From CALAMC01 sp964459465 (lineage in GTDB: Bacteria; Zixibacteria; MSB-5A5; GN15; PGXB01), in assembly GCA_964459465.1 (NCBI GenBank), contig CAYWLR010000006.1:1-64000 (forward strand): a DNA stretch of 64,000 nucleotides, read 5' to 3'. Each line of letters opens with the position of its first letter. Positions within the stretch are counted from its first letter, which is position 1. Shown here in pieces: positions 43,087 to 51,538 of the stretch. Both the position numbers and the translations under genes were made by a program. A model generated the notes under the pieces. That model was not told where the DNA came from and did not search any database. It saw nothing but the letters and a program-made list of their open reading frames with translations.

Positions 43087-44536
43087 AATAACCATCGACC
43101 CGATTACCCGACTCGAGGGTCACGGTAAAATAGAAATACTTCTCAATGACCAGGGCGATGTCGATCGGGCCTATCTTCAAATCCCCGAACTGCGGGGTTT
43201 TGAGCGGTTTGCCATCGGCCGTCCCGCCGAGGATATGCCGCAGATTACCTCGCGCATCTGCGGTGTCTGTCCCACCGCGCATCATATGGCCGGAACTAAG
43301 ACCCTTGATGATTTATACCATGTCACGCCGCCCCCGGCGGCACTCAAAGTCCGCGAACTGGCCTACTCGATCTTTTTCATCGAGGACCATGCCCTGCATT
43401 TCTTCTTTCTGGCCGGGCCGGATTTCGTGGTCGGTCCAAAAGCCAATAAGGCCGAACGCAATATTCTCGGTCTGATCGGCAAAGTCGGGCAGGAGGCGGG
43501 GCTGAAAGTTATCGGCATGCGCCGTAAACTGCGCGAGTTGATGATACAGATTATGGGCAAGGCGGTTCATCCCGTGTTCGGCCTGCCCGGCGGCATTTCC
43601 AGGCCCATTAAACCGGACGCCAAAGCCCGGATTGCGGCAGTCGCGGCCGAGGCCGTCGAATTCGCCCAATTCGGCCTGAAAGTCTTTGAGGACGTCGTTC
43701 TGTCCAATAAGGATTACATGAATTACATCACGTCCGAGATGTACACCCACCGCACGTACTACATGGGTATGGTGGATAAAGACAACAAAGTCGATTTTTA
43801 TGACGGCCTTATGCGGGTAGTCGATCCCGACGGCAAAGAATATTCGAAATTCGCGGGCCGAGATTACCTGGCCAACGTCGTCGAGCACGTCGAACCGTGG
43901 AGCTATATCAAGTTCCCGTACCTCAAACAGATCGGCTGGGCGGGATTCAAAGATGGCGCCGACAGCGGCATTTTCGCGGTGGCGCCCCTGGCCCGTCTGA
44001 ATGCCGCCTCCGGTATGGCGACGCCTCTGGCGCAGGCAGAATACGATAAATTCATGAAGACCTGCGGGCGCCCGGTCCATTTCACGCTGGCCAATAACTG
44101 GGCTCGTTTGATCGAATTGCTTTATGCCGCCGAACGCATGCAGGAGTTGGCCAATGACCCGCAAACGTACGACCCCGAAGTCCGCACTATCGCCAAAGAA
44201 ACACCTGCCGAAGGTGTCGGCATTATTGAAGCCCCGCGCGGTACGCTTATCCATCATTATCAAACCGACGACAAAGGCATTATTACCAAGGCCAACCTGA
44301 TCGTGGCGACCCAGAACAACGCCGCCCGGATTGCCCTCTCGGTCGACAAAGCCGCCCGCAGACTGATTTCCAAAGGCCAGGTGGATGACGGCATTCTCAA
44401 CATGGTGGAAATGGCTTTTCGGGCTTATGACCCCTGTCACGGCTGCGGGACGCATGCCCTGCCCGGGAAAATGCCTCTTATGATTCATATTTATGACAGC
44501 CGCCACGAATTGCTGCGGGAGATTGTGAGAGATTAA
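43076..44536 (+). CDS. mvhA: [NiFe] hydrogenase large subunit (group 3c/Mvh type)
   Basis: In this 486-residue catalytic subunit the Ni ligands are intact: RICGVC (Cys62, Cys65) with PTAHH, and DPCHGC (Cys454, Cys457) with the cleavage His460. About 26 residues follow that His, the tail that a maturation protease removes; such a protease is encoded next. GGGGAGG precedes the ATG at 43076. It oxidises H2 for the Hdr module. Confidence 0.95.
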   Translation: MERKITIDPITRLEGHGKIEILLNDQGDVDRAYLQIPELRGFERFAIGRPAEDMPQITSRICGVCPTAHHMAGTKTLDDLYHVTPPPAALKVRELAYSIFFIEDHALHFFFLAGPDFVVGPKANKAERNILGLIGKVGQEAGLKVIGMRRKLRELMIQIMGKAVHPVFGLPGGISRPIKPDAKARIAAVAAEAVEFAQFGLKVFEDVVLSNKDYMNYITSEMYTHRTYYMGMVDKDNKVDFYDGLMRVVDPDGKEYSKFAGRDYLANVVEHVEPWSYIKFPYLKQIGWAGFKDGADSGIFAVAPLARLNAASGMATPLAQAEYDKFMKTCGRPVHFTLANNWARLIELLYAAERMQELANDPQTYDPEVRTIAKETPAEGVGIIEAPRGTLIHHYQTDDKGIITKANLIVATQNNAARIALSVDKAARRLISKGQVDDGILNMVEMAFRAYDPCHGCGTHALPGKMPLMIHIYDSRHELLREIVRD

Positions 44537-44542
44537 GGCTTC

Positions 44543-45037
44543 ATGAAACCGCTGGTTTTAGGGTTGGGCAACGACCTGATGGGCGATGATGCCGTCGGCA
44601 TCGTCGCCGCCCGACGCCTGGAAAAAGATATGTCGGATATGGCTGACATTAGGGTCAGCAATGAATACGGCGTCGCGTTACTGGATTACTTCATCGGTTA
44701 TAAGACAGCGTTGGTAATCGACGCCGTTACCCTTGACTCGCGCTCGGCCGGAGAGCTGATAGAACTTGACTTCGACGACCTTCGGCCGGTGCGCGGCATT
44801 TCTCCCCATTATGCCGGTTTGCCCGATCTCAAAGCGCTGGCGCAATCGCTCGGTCTGGTCTTTCCCGACCGGGTGCGTGTGCTGGCCGTGCAAATTGATC
44901 GGCCCAAAACGGTCAGCGCTATTATGTCTCCGACCATAGAAAAATCCGTGGAATTGCTTGTCGAAACGGCCAAAGCATGTATAATACAGTGGACTGATGA
45001 ATCGACCGACCACAGTGTTGCCGGAAAGGTGGTTTAA
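44543..45037 (+). CDS. Hydrogenase maturation endopeptidase (HyaD/HycI family)
   Basis: The 164-residue protease has the GLGNDLMGDDAVGI signature, whose Asp/Glu residues sense nickel in the large subunit, and VIDAVTLD. It follows mvhA by 6 bases and should trim its C-terminal tail. Confidence 0.92.
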   Translation: MKPLVLGLGNDLMGDDAVGIVAARRLEKDMSDMADIRVSNEYGVALLDYFIGYKTALVIDAVTLDSRSAGELIELDFDDLRPVRGISPHYAGLPDLKALAQSLGLVFPDRVRVLAVQIDRPKTVSAIMSPTIEKSVELLVETAKACIIQWTDESTDHSVAGKVV

Positions 45038-45040
45038 CCG

Positions 45041-45421
45041 ATGCATGAACTTCGCATTGCTACGGAAATTATCGAGACGATTCAGGCCGAAATGAACCGA
45101 CGCCGTCTCGAACGAATCGGTGAAATCGGGCTGGCCATCGGGGCTTTGTCCGGGGTCGACCCCGAGGCCTTGAGTTTTGCCTTCGAAGCTTCGGTAACCG
45201 GAACCAGCCTGGAAAACTCCCGCATGAATATAGATTTCATCCCGGTCGAAGGACGCTGCCTGGAGTGTCACAATGAGTTTTCCGTATATGATCTGTGCTT
45301 CGTCTGTCCGAAGTGCGGTTCCGGTAAACTCGATATTATCCGTGGTCAGGAATTGAATATCGTCTGGTTGAAAACCGACGACCGCGATGACAGCGCAAAA
45401 GGAGATGATCATGGCAGGTGA
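45041..45421 (+). CDS. hypA: Hydrogenase nickel chaperone HypA
   Basis: In this 126-residue protein the nickel-binding MHEL start is present, and the zinc site is CLEC...CFVCPKCGSG. Length is slightly above the usual ~115 residues. It overlaps hypB by 11 bases. Confidence 0.93.
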   Translation: MHELRIATEIIETIQAEMNRRRLERIGEIGLAIGALSGVDPEALSFAFEASVTGTSLENSRMNIDFIPVEGRCLECHNEFSVYDLCFVCPKCGSGKLDIIRGQELNIVWLKTDDRDDSAKGDDHGR

Positions 45422-46085
45422 GAAGATACCTTTTGAGAAAAAAGTTCTTTCCGAAAACGACCGTCTGGCTTCGGACATCAGGGCCCGCCTCGACGAGCAT
45501 GGCGTGATGGCCTTTAATCTGGTCAGTTCGCCGGGGTCGGGGAAAACCAGTTTACTGGAAAAAACGCTGGGTGTGCTGTCCGGTCGGCTCAAAATGGCGC
45601 TTGTGGCCGGCGACGTGCAAACCCGAAACGATGCCGAACGACTGGAAAAGGCCGGGGGCAAGATCGTCCGGCCGATTATCACCGGTGGAGCCTGCCATCT
45701 CGACGCCCGCATGGTCGGAGCCGCCATCGCCGATATAGACCTGCGCAACCTCGACGTTCTCTTCGTCGAAAACGTCGGCAACCTTGTCTGTCCCTCAAGC
45801 TATGACCTCGGCGAAGACATGAAAATCGTCCTGATCAGTACGACCGAGGGCGACGACAAACCACTCAAATACCCGTCCATGTTCCGCCGCTCGTCGGTCA
45901 TGATTATCAATAAAACTGACCTGCTCGGCCATTCCGACTTCAGCCTCGAACGCGTCCGCGCCAACGCCCTGAAAATAAATCCGGCCCTGGAAATATTCGA
46001 GCTCTCCTGCCGCACCGGGATCGGCCTGGAAACATGGTTCGACTGGCTGATTCGAGCGGCCGCGCGGAAAAAGGAAAAGATTTGA
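45411..46085 (+). CDS. hypB: Hydrogenase GTPase HypB
   Basis: The 224-residue SIMIBI GTPase for nickel insertion has P-loop SSPGSGKTSL, GDVQTRNDA, ENVGNLVCPSSYDLGE and NKTDLL. No His-rich or N-terminal CxxCGC nickel store is seen. GGAGATGATC precedes the ATG at 45411. The other Hyp proteins (C, D, E, F) are not in this window and must lie elsewhere. Confidence 0.93.
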   Translation: MAGEKIPFEKKVLSENDRLASDIRARLDEHGVMAFNLVSSPGSGKTSLLEKTLGVLSGRLKMALVAGDVQTRNDAERLEKAGGKIVRPIITGGACHLDARMVGAAIADIDLRNLDVLFVENVGNLVCPSSYDLGEDMKIVLISTTEGDDKPLKYPSMFRRSSVMIINKTDLLGHSDFSLERVRANALKINPALEIFELSCRTGIGLETWFDWLIRAAARKKEKI

Positions 46086-46140
46086 CAAAGGCCGCTTCAT
46101 GATTGATTTTGTGGTACAGGCTTGTTTTTGAAAAGGGGTA

Positions 46141-47556
46141 ATGACAGTGAGAACGATAACATTCAACGACAAAACCTACCGCATCGATTCCTACGGGTTT
46201 TTGATTTTTCCCGAAGACTGGGATGAGGATTTTGCCCGGGGAATGGCCCATAAGGCCGGCATCAAAGGCGAACTCACTCCGGCTCACTGGAAGATGATAA
46301 ATTTCATCCGCAACGAATTTGAACGCATGCACGCCTGTCCTCTCGTTTATATATCCTGCCTGAAAAACGAAATCGGTCTGGGGGATATGAAAAAATTATT
46401 TCCTGCGGGCTATTTGCGCGGCGTCTGCCGCCTGGCCGGAATAACCTACCGCCAGGGATATTTCCAGCAAACCTGGTTTCGTGAGAATATCGTGTGCAAC
46501 ACCCAGGCCTATGAAAACAAATCTTACTTTGTCGACGTCGAGGGTTTTCTGACTAATCCCGAAGACTGGGACGAAAATTATGCTTTGCACAAAGCCTATG
46601 AAATGAAAATGCCCGAATACCTGTCGCCCGAACACTGGCAACTGATGACTTATATCCGCAATAAATTCAATGCCACCCGCCAGATTCCGACGCCGGAGGA
46701 TTTCTGCCGGGATAACAAGATCGATCCCGGCGATTTCGAGTGGCTTTTCCCCGACGGATACTATCGGGGCTTAATCCGTCTGGCCGGTTTGAAATCCCAG
46801 AATTCTCATCGGGAGGCCTTGCTTAAATTCGACAATGCGTTATACAACGGGTTCCTTGTCAGCCAAAATGAAAACAATTCACAAGGAGCAAATATCATGG
46901 GAACGCTTGAACACGGAGGGAAAACCTACGACGTCGATGAAAAAGGCTTTTTATCCGATTTTCGGCAGTGGGACGAAAATTTCGCCCGCGGGGCGGCCGT
47001 CAAGTCGGGAATGAATCCCGAATTAAGCACCGAACAATGGCAGGTCATCCGGTCGATTCGCAAAAGCTATCAGGAAACCGGACGCTGCCCGATTGTCTAT
47101 GAAACCTGTCGCAACAACGGCCTGCGGCTCGATGAACTGCGGCGGCTGTTCCCCACCGGCTATCTCCGGGGAGCCTGCAAGCTCGCCGGAATAACATACA
47201 AAGTCGGCTACCTCGGCCAGACATATTTGCCAACGACGGCCGAGGATTTAAATCATATTTCGGCCGATAAAGTCTATGAGGTCGACGTGCGCGGCTTTTT
47301 GATCCGGCCGGAAGATTGGGATGAATACTATGCCGCCTATCGCGCTTTCGACATGAAAATCCCCGGCGGGAAGCTGACCGAGGACCATTGGCGGGTCATT
47401 CGCTTCATGCGTTCACATCATGCCGCCACGGGCGCCATTCCCAATATTTATGAAACCTGCGAGAAGAACGGACTGGCCTTGAGTGACCTCGAACGATTGT
47501 TTCCCGACGGCTATCACCGGGGCGCCGTCAAAATCGCCGGCCTGCGCGCACTGTGA
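46141..47556 (+). CDS. Four tandem DsrC/TusE-like domains in one protein
   Basis: The 471-residue protein holds four DsrC-fold repeats at roughly residues 4-110, 125-218, 252-360 and 372-471. Each shows the pattern D-x-x-GFL...P/xW-DE..., EL-xxHW-xxIxxxR, and LFPxGYxRG...AG. In DsrC, CysB lies in the KGACKMAG-like arm and CysA near the C-terminus. Here repeat 1 (RGVCRLAG, Cys96) and repeat 3 (RGACKLAG, Cys346) keep only CysB; the CysA position is Tyr. Repeats 2 and 4 have neither. DsrC normally carries sulfur as a trisulfide and is a partner of Hdr-like enzymes, and this gene follows the hdr-mvh operon by 55 bases. A GTG at 46147 has better ribosome-site spacing (AAGGGG) than the ATG at 46141. 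Confidence 0.85.
   Translation: MTVRTITFNDKTYRIDSYGFLIFPEDWDEDFARGMAHKAGIKGELTPAHWKMINFIRNEFERMHACPLVYISCLKNEIGLGDMKKLFPAGYLRGVCRLAGITYRQGYFQQTWFRENIVCNTQAYENKSYFVDVEGFLTNPEDWDENYALHKAYEMKMPEYLSPEHWQLMTYIRNKFNATRQIPTPEDFCRDNKIDPGDFEWLFPDGYYRGLIRLAGLKSQNSHREALLKFDNALYNGFLVSQNENNSQGANIMGTLEHGGKTYDVDEKGFLSDFRQWDENFARGAAVKSGMNPELSTEQWQVIRSIRKSYQETGRCPIVYETCRNNGLRLDELRRLFPTGYLRGACKLAGITYKVGYLGQTYLPTTAEDLNHISADKVYEVDVRGFLIRPEDWDEYYAAYRAFDMKIPGGKLTEDHWRVIRFMRSHHAATGAIPNIYETCEKNGLALSDLERLFPDGYHRGAVKIAGLRAL
46883..46899 (+). promoter_or_regulatory. Internal ribosome site and ATG within the tetra-DsrC gene
   Basis: AAGGAG (46883-46888), eight bases, then ATG (46897), followed by a fresh DsrC start (GTLEHGGKTYDVD). 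It may initiate a second, two-domain product (residues 253-471) or be the relic of an ancestral intergenic junction. Confidence 0.5.
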
Positions 47557-47586
47557 TTTTCGTCTGACGGTTAAACAACATGTTTG

Positions 47587-47618
47587 GTTCCCGGTCGGTT
47601 TTCAGACCGGCCGGGAAC
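47587..47618. terminator. Hairpin between convergent genes
   Basis: GTTCCCGGTCGG-8-CCGGCCGGGAAC, a 12-bp stem with one G-T pair, lies between the ends of the tetra-DsrC gene and the outer-membrane-like gene. No clear T run on either side; a bidirectional terminator is likely from position. Confidence 0.55.
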
Positions 47619-47646
47619 GATCATAGATCCAGATAATGACAGGTTA

Positions 47647-48141
47647 TTACTTTTTTCCCAGCCCGAACATATACCCGAATAAAATCTTGAAATCCGGGAT
47701 ATCGCCGATGCCGAACCGGGCGACAAGGTTATAAAAATTTTTATCCCCCGCCGGAACTTTAATACCGGCCAGAAGGGTCAACCCGATTTCCGTATCGGAA
47801 TCGCCTTCATCAGGAAAAATAAACGCAAAGGTCGGCCCACCACCGGCATAGAAGACCAACTTCGACCCCGGAGGAGAAAACAGGTTCAGCGAACCATCGA
47901 CGTTGGCCGTCAAAAGCGATCCCCCGTCGCCCATACCGTAATCCAGACTGGGCGAAAAATCGATTTTGCCTTTGGCGGCCCCCATTATGGATTGAGCCCC
48001 GATAACGAATTGGTCGGGATTAACGCTGTATCCGGCCCGGATACCGATTCCGCTTTTCATGTCCGTTATAGCCAGACTGGATTGCCCGGTCATTAAAACC
48101 GCCACCACTATCAGAGCCACGATACCGGTCATGCTTTTCAT
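47647..48141 (-). CDS. Putative outer-membrane beta-barrel-like protein
   Basis: A 164-residue protein with a signal peptide (GIVALIVVAVLMTGQSSLA) and amphipathic strands rich in Gly/Tyr/Phe (GIRAGYSV, FYAGGGPTFAF, LLAGIKVPAG, ILFGYMFGLG). This resembles small 8-stranded barrels. GGAGGAAGCG precedes the ATG at 48141. No specific family recognised. Confidence 0.6.
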   Translation of the reverse strand: MKSMTGIVALIVVAVLMTGQSSLAITDMKSGIGIRAGYSVNPDQFVIGAQSIMGAAKGKIDFSPSLDYGMGDGGSLLTANVDGSLNLFSPPGSKLVFYAGGGPTFAFIFPDEGDSDTEIGLTLLAGIKVPAGDKNFYNLVARFGIGDIPDFKILFGYMFGLGKK

Positions 48142-48244
48142 CGCTTCCTCCTTTTCCATACCTTTAAACCATTTTTACCTTTGAAATCGAAAACAGTTCA
48201 CACCTGCCTTCCTGTTTTGGAATCGCTTCTTGATGTTATCCCGA

Positions 48245-48592
48245 TCAGCCCCAGAAACATCCGCAGGTATCTTCATTCACCAGGTCGAGGAATTTTGTTA
48301 GCGTTCTGACTTCAGGTTTGGGTTGATAGACATGCCATTTCAGGTCGCTACGCATCCAGAAAACTTTCCAAATATCTCTGGATCGCACGAACGTGGTTTT
48401 TGCAACGGCCTCTTCGATTTTAATTTCAGGATTTTGCCAATGTGATCGAATTTCGAATATTTCCACGCTATAGTCTTTGATTCGAAATCCTAAATCAACT
48501 TTGTCGCGAATCTCGACCGGGGGCCGACGACTTTCGATAAAATCGGTCAAGAGTTTCTTGTATTTTTCTTCCTCAATGTCAGTAAAGGCCAT
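48245..48592 (-). CDS. DUF3024-like protein
   Basis: In this 115-residue soluble protein the layout agrees with DUF3024: a basic RPP segment, RIKDYSVEIFEI, a MRSDLKWHVYQP strand and a Cys/Phe/Trp-Gly end (DTCGCFWG). Function unknown. It lies beyond the terminator of the arsenic operon, so it is probably a separate transcript. Confidence 0.65.
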   Translation of the reverse strand: MAFTDIEEEKYKKLLTDFIESRRPPVEIRDKVDLGFRIKDYSVEIFEIRSHWQNPEIKIEEAVAKTTFVRSRDIWKVFWMRSDLKWHVYQPKPEVRTLTKFLDLVNEDTCGCFWG

Positions 48593-48629
48593 ATTTTGAC
48601 CTGCTATTATGGATTTATCTTTTTGCCCG

Positions 48630-48667
48630 AAAAATCAGTCGATATTCCAATGACGTCAATATCGACT
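48630..48667 (-). terminator. Rho-independent terminator of the arsenic operon
   Basis: On the minus strand AGTCGATATT-11-AATATCGACT (perfect 10-bp stem) is followed by GATTTTT. It overlaps the stop codon of acr3. Confidence 0.82.
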
Positions 48668-49748
48668 ATCCCCGGCATTTTTGTAATTCCATTTCGCCGC
48701 CCGCGAAATACTTCCTACGGAAGTACAACGCCACGTTGACCAGTCCGATCAGGACCGGCACTTCGACCAGCGGGCCGATGACCGCCGCAAACGCCACGCC
48801 GGAGTTGATCCCAAACACTGCCACCGCCACCGCGATCGCCAGTTCGAAATTATTCGACGCCGCCGTGAAACTCAATGTCGTCGCTTTGGCGTAGTCCGCT
48901 TTGGCCTTTTTGCTTATAAAGAAACTGACCAGAAACATGAGCACGAAATATATTAAAAGCGGGATGGCGATGCGCACAACATCGAGCGGGATTTTTACGA
49001 TCAGCTCGCCCTTGAGTGAGAACATGACAAAAATGGTAAACAACAGGGCCACCAGCGTGATCGGACTGATGCGCGGAACAAATTCGCGGTGATACCACTC
49101 TTTGCCTTTGAGCTTGACCAGTATCAGGCGGGTCAATATTCCGGCGATAAACGGTATGCCCAGATATATGAACACGCTTTCGGCGATTTGCCCCATCGTT
49201 ACCTCGACCACTGCACCCTCGAGACCCAGCAGGGGCGGCAGTTTGGTGACAAATACCCACGCGAAAACTGAATAGAAAATTACCTGAAAAACGGAATTGA
49301 AGGCCACCAGCCCGGCGGCATACTCCGGGTCGCCCTCGGCCAGGTCGTTCCAGACGATGACCATGGCGATGCACCGCGCCAAACCGATCATGATCAGCCC
49401 GACCATGTATTCGGGATACCCCGACAAAAACACGACCGCCAGCACGAACATCAGGATTGGCCCGACTACCCAGTTTTGCACCAGGCTAAGGACCAGAATT
49501 TTATAATTGCGAAAGACCCGCCCCATTTCTTCATAGCGCACTTTAGCCAGAGGAGGGTACATCATGAGTATCAAGCCGACCGCGATGGGAATATTGGTTG
49601 TCCCGACCGAGAATTTATCCCAGAAACCGGAAATGCCGGGGTAGAAATGACCCCAGGCAACACCTGCCGCCATCGTGGCAAATATCCAGACCGTCAGATA
49701 ACGGTCCAAAAATCCGAGTTTCCCTGCTACCGATCCTTCGGTTTTCAT
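48666..49748 (-). CDS. acr3: Arsenite efflux transporter, ACR3 family
   Basis: The 360-residue protein has ten predicted membrane segments. The conserved transport Cys lies in GLARCIAMVIVWNDLAEGD, and SFTAASNNFELAIAVA and GPLVEVPVLI match the family. It expels arsenite using the proton gradient, in the inner membrane. The ATG at 49748 is set by GGAGCGAGCC. It lies 50 bases after arsC, at the end of the arsenic operon. Confidence 0.95.
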   Translation of the reverse strand: MKTEGSVAGKLGFLDRYLTVWIFATMAAGVAWGHFYPGISGFWDKFSVGTTNIPIAVGLILMMYPPLAKVRYEEMGRVFRNYKILVLSLVQNWVVGPILMFVLAVVFLSGYPEYMVGLIMIGLARCIAMVIVWNDLAEGDPEYAAGLVAFNSVFQVIFYSVFAWVFVTKLPPLLGLEGAVVEVTMGQIAESVFIYLGIPFIAGILTRLILVKLKGKEWYHREFVPRISPITLVALLFTIFVMFSLKGELIVKIPLDVVRIAIPLLIYFVLMFLVSFFISKKAKADYAKATTLSFTAASNNFELAIAVAVAVFGINSGVAFAAVIGPLVEVPVLIGLVNVALYFRRKYFAGGEMELQKCRG

Positions 49749-49798
49749 TTGGCTCGCTCCTTTAGTGACAACATCTCTGCCATGAGGCTTTATATGAT

Positions 49799-50230
49799 TC
49801 ATTGTTTCGGTGGGAGAGATTCGGGAAGTGTCATTACATAATCTCTGATTTCATCGCGCACCCGACGAAAGTGCGACATCGCTTCCTCTTCGTTTTTGGC
49901 CGTTTTCGCCAGCCGGGGTGGGTCGTCGAAACCCCGATGAATCCTGATTGTCTTGCCGGGAAATATCGGACAATTTTTATCGGCATCGGAACAGACGGTG
50001 ATAACATAATCGAATTCGCGTTCATTCAGGTCGGCCAGCGTTTTGGACTTATGTCGGGAAATATCCACTCCGGCTTCGGCCATGACTTTGACCGCCCGCG
50101 GATTTAGTCCGTGATTTTCGGTCCCCGCGGAATAAGCCTGAATTCTATCGCTCTTGAGATGCCGCGCCCAGCCCTCGGCCATCTGGCTCCGGCAGGAATT
50201 GCCGGTGCATAAAAACAGTATTTTCAACAC
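49799..50230 (-). CDS. arsC: Arsenate reductase, thioredoxin-coupled (LMW-PTP fold)
   Basis: In this 143-residue enzyme the phosphatase loop FLCTGNSCRSQMAEG carries Cys8 and Cys13, and the redox pair Cys80 (VITVCSDAD) and Cys87 (NCPIF) is present as in thioredoxin-dependent ArsC. It reduces arsenate to arsenite for the adjacent ACR3. GTG start at 50230. Confidence 0.95.
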   Translation of the reverse strand: MLKILFLCTGNSCRSQMAEGWARHLKSDRIQAYSAGTENHGLNPRAVKVMAEAGVDISRHKSKTLADLNEREFDYVITVCSDADKNCPIFPGKTIRIHRGFDDPPRLAKTAKNEEEAMSHFRRVRDEIRDYVMTLPESLPPKQ

Positions 50231-50245
50231 CCGGACGCCCTTGAG

Positions 50246-51517
50246 TTATTTTTGAACTATCATACTGTAACGAATCCGAATTTCCGGTTGATATTCATCG
50301 TTGGTATTAATAATAACCTCGCCGGCGACATTACGGGTTAACTCCAGGGCGTTAGCATTGGGTCTGGCCCGGAGAATGTACTGCTGTCCGGCGGCTACGG
50401 TATCGATTTTGAAACTTAGCCGATCATCGCGATCTTTTAATCCGGTTATCTTCAAATCAGTTCCGTCCAGCGTACTGAACACTCGAATTTCCTGAACGTC
50501 CTGTTTGGTCGGCGGCAGTGATTTGACAAGCAAAAAGCGGATTATATCGGGCGTCACTTCCAGATTCCCGATAACATTCCCTCTCACGCGCAATATTGAC
50601 GGCTGATACGAACTATCCGCCACGCTGGCGGTGATAACGGCTTCTATCGGGCCGGGTGGCGCGTCCGGCGCGACGGCAACATCGATTTGCAGTTTCTCCC
50701 CGGTTTCCGAAGGTGTCGGAGAAATAGTGAAAGCAATGGATGGGGAATCCGTGGTGACATTGAGCAGGCTTCTCTTTTGGGCATTCTTCAATACCAGAAA
50801 CACGGTTTTGCCGGTGGATTGATGTCTGCGAATTTTCCCCATATCAAGATAACTTTGTTCGAAGCCGAATTCCATGTCGACATAAGCCGTAATATTCAAA
50901 GTTCCCTGCGGACTCCGGCGGTCATTGGTTTCGACCAGTATAGTATTTTTCTGCTGGCCCTTTTTATGGCTGCTGTTGAACGATACTTCGATTTTTCCTT
51001 CCCCACCCGGGGGAATGTCCGTCGCGGTAAGGACGGCCGCCGTGCATCCTCACGACCCTTTGGCCTTAATCAACTTCAGCGGCTCATCGCCCACGTTTTT
51101 CACGATAAATGTGTGCGATACCTTTTCCCCCTGAACAATTGTCCCGAAATCATGCAAAGTTTCCGGGAATTGCGCCAATGGGCCGCGCGTGGATGGCGTC
51201 GCTTCTGTTTTCGGGTCGGCTTGAACCGTCGGCGGTGTCGGATTCTTCACCGGGGTTGTCGGCGGTGATGGCGTCGTAACTGGCGGTGCGGTTTCTTCGG
51301 TGGCGTCTGCGATTTGAACCGGTTTTGATTCCGGCTGGCTCGATATCGCTACCTCCGATCCGCGGCCAAACCAAATAACAGCGATTATTATAATGACCGA
51401 CAGGCTTCCGATAGAGGCTATCAGACGTATATAATTATTATGACGACCGGTGACTGATGTTTTGGGCCCAGATGTCCGGGCCTTTACGGTATTTTTCTTC
51501 TTATTCTTTTTGCTCAT
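50246..51517 (-). CDS. DUF1573 protein with in-frame TGA at a conserved Cys (possible selenoprotein)
   Basis: The frame runs 423 codons if TGA at 51052-51050 is read through. The N-terminus has a basic start, one membrane anchor (SVIIIIAVIWF) and a long Pro/Thr linker. The DUF1573 domain starts with FPETLHDFGTIVQGEKVSH. In this family the strand end is a conserved Ser-Cys-Gly-Cys-Thr; here it reads Ser-TGA-Gly-Cys-Thr, and the frame continues with perfect family features (IPPGGEGKIEVSFN, LVETND). Two further Ig-like segments follow. Reading the TGA as selenocysteine (residue 156) restores a complete protein; otherwise it is a nonsense mutation. The gene lies between an ABC exporter and arsC in the arsenic operon. 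Function unknown. Confidence 0.7.
51019..51052 (-). other. TGA codon and downstream hairpin (candidate Sec recoding site)
   Basis: TGA at 51052-51050. A 5-bp stem CCGTC/GACGG (51036-51032 with 51023-51019) has an 8-base loop beginning 18 bases after the codon, a distance suitable for a bacterial SECIS. The loop lacks an early G and alternative foldings compete, so support is modest. Confidence 0.4.
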
Positions 51518-51538
51518 AATTTATGACCTGATCCAAAT

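Noticed and set aside
43313..44506. 397-codon minus-strand frame opposite mvhA
   Set aside because: Shadow of the hydrogenase large subunit; the low-complexity composition follows from the codon pattern of the real gene. The 44678-45781 minus frame is likewise a shadow of the protease and hypAB genes.
50246..51517. Frameshifted or two separate genes at the DUF1573 locus
   Set aside because: Both halves are in the same frame with only a TGA between them, and the second half has no ribosome site or plausible start, so readthrough or a nonsense change fits better than two genes.
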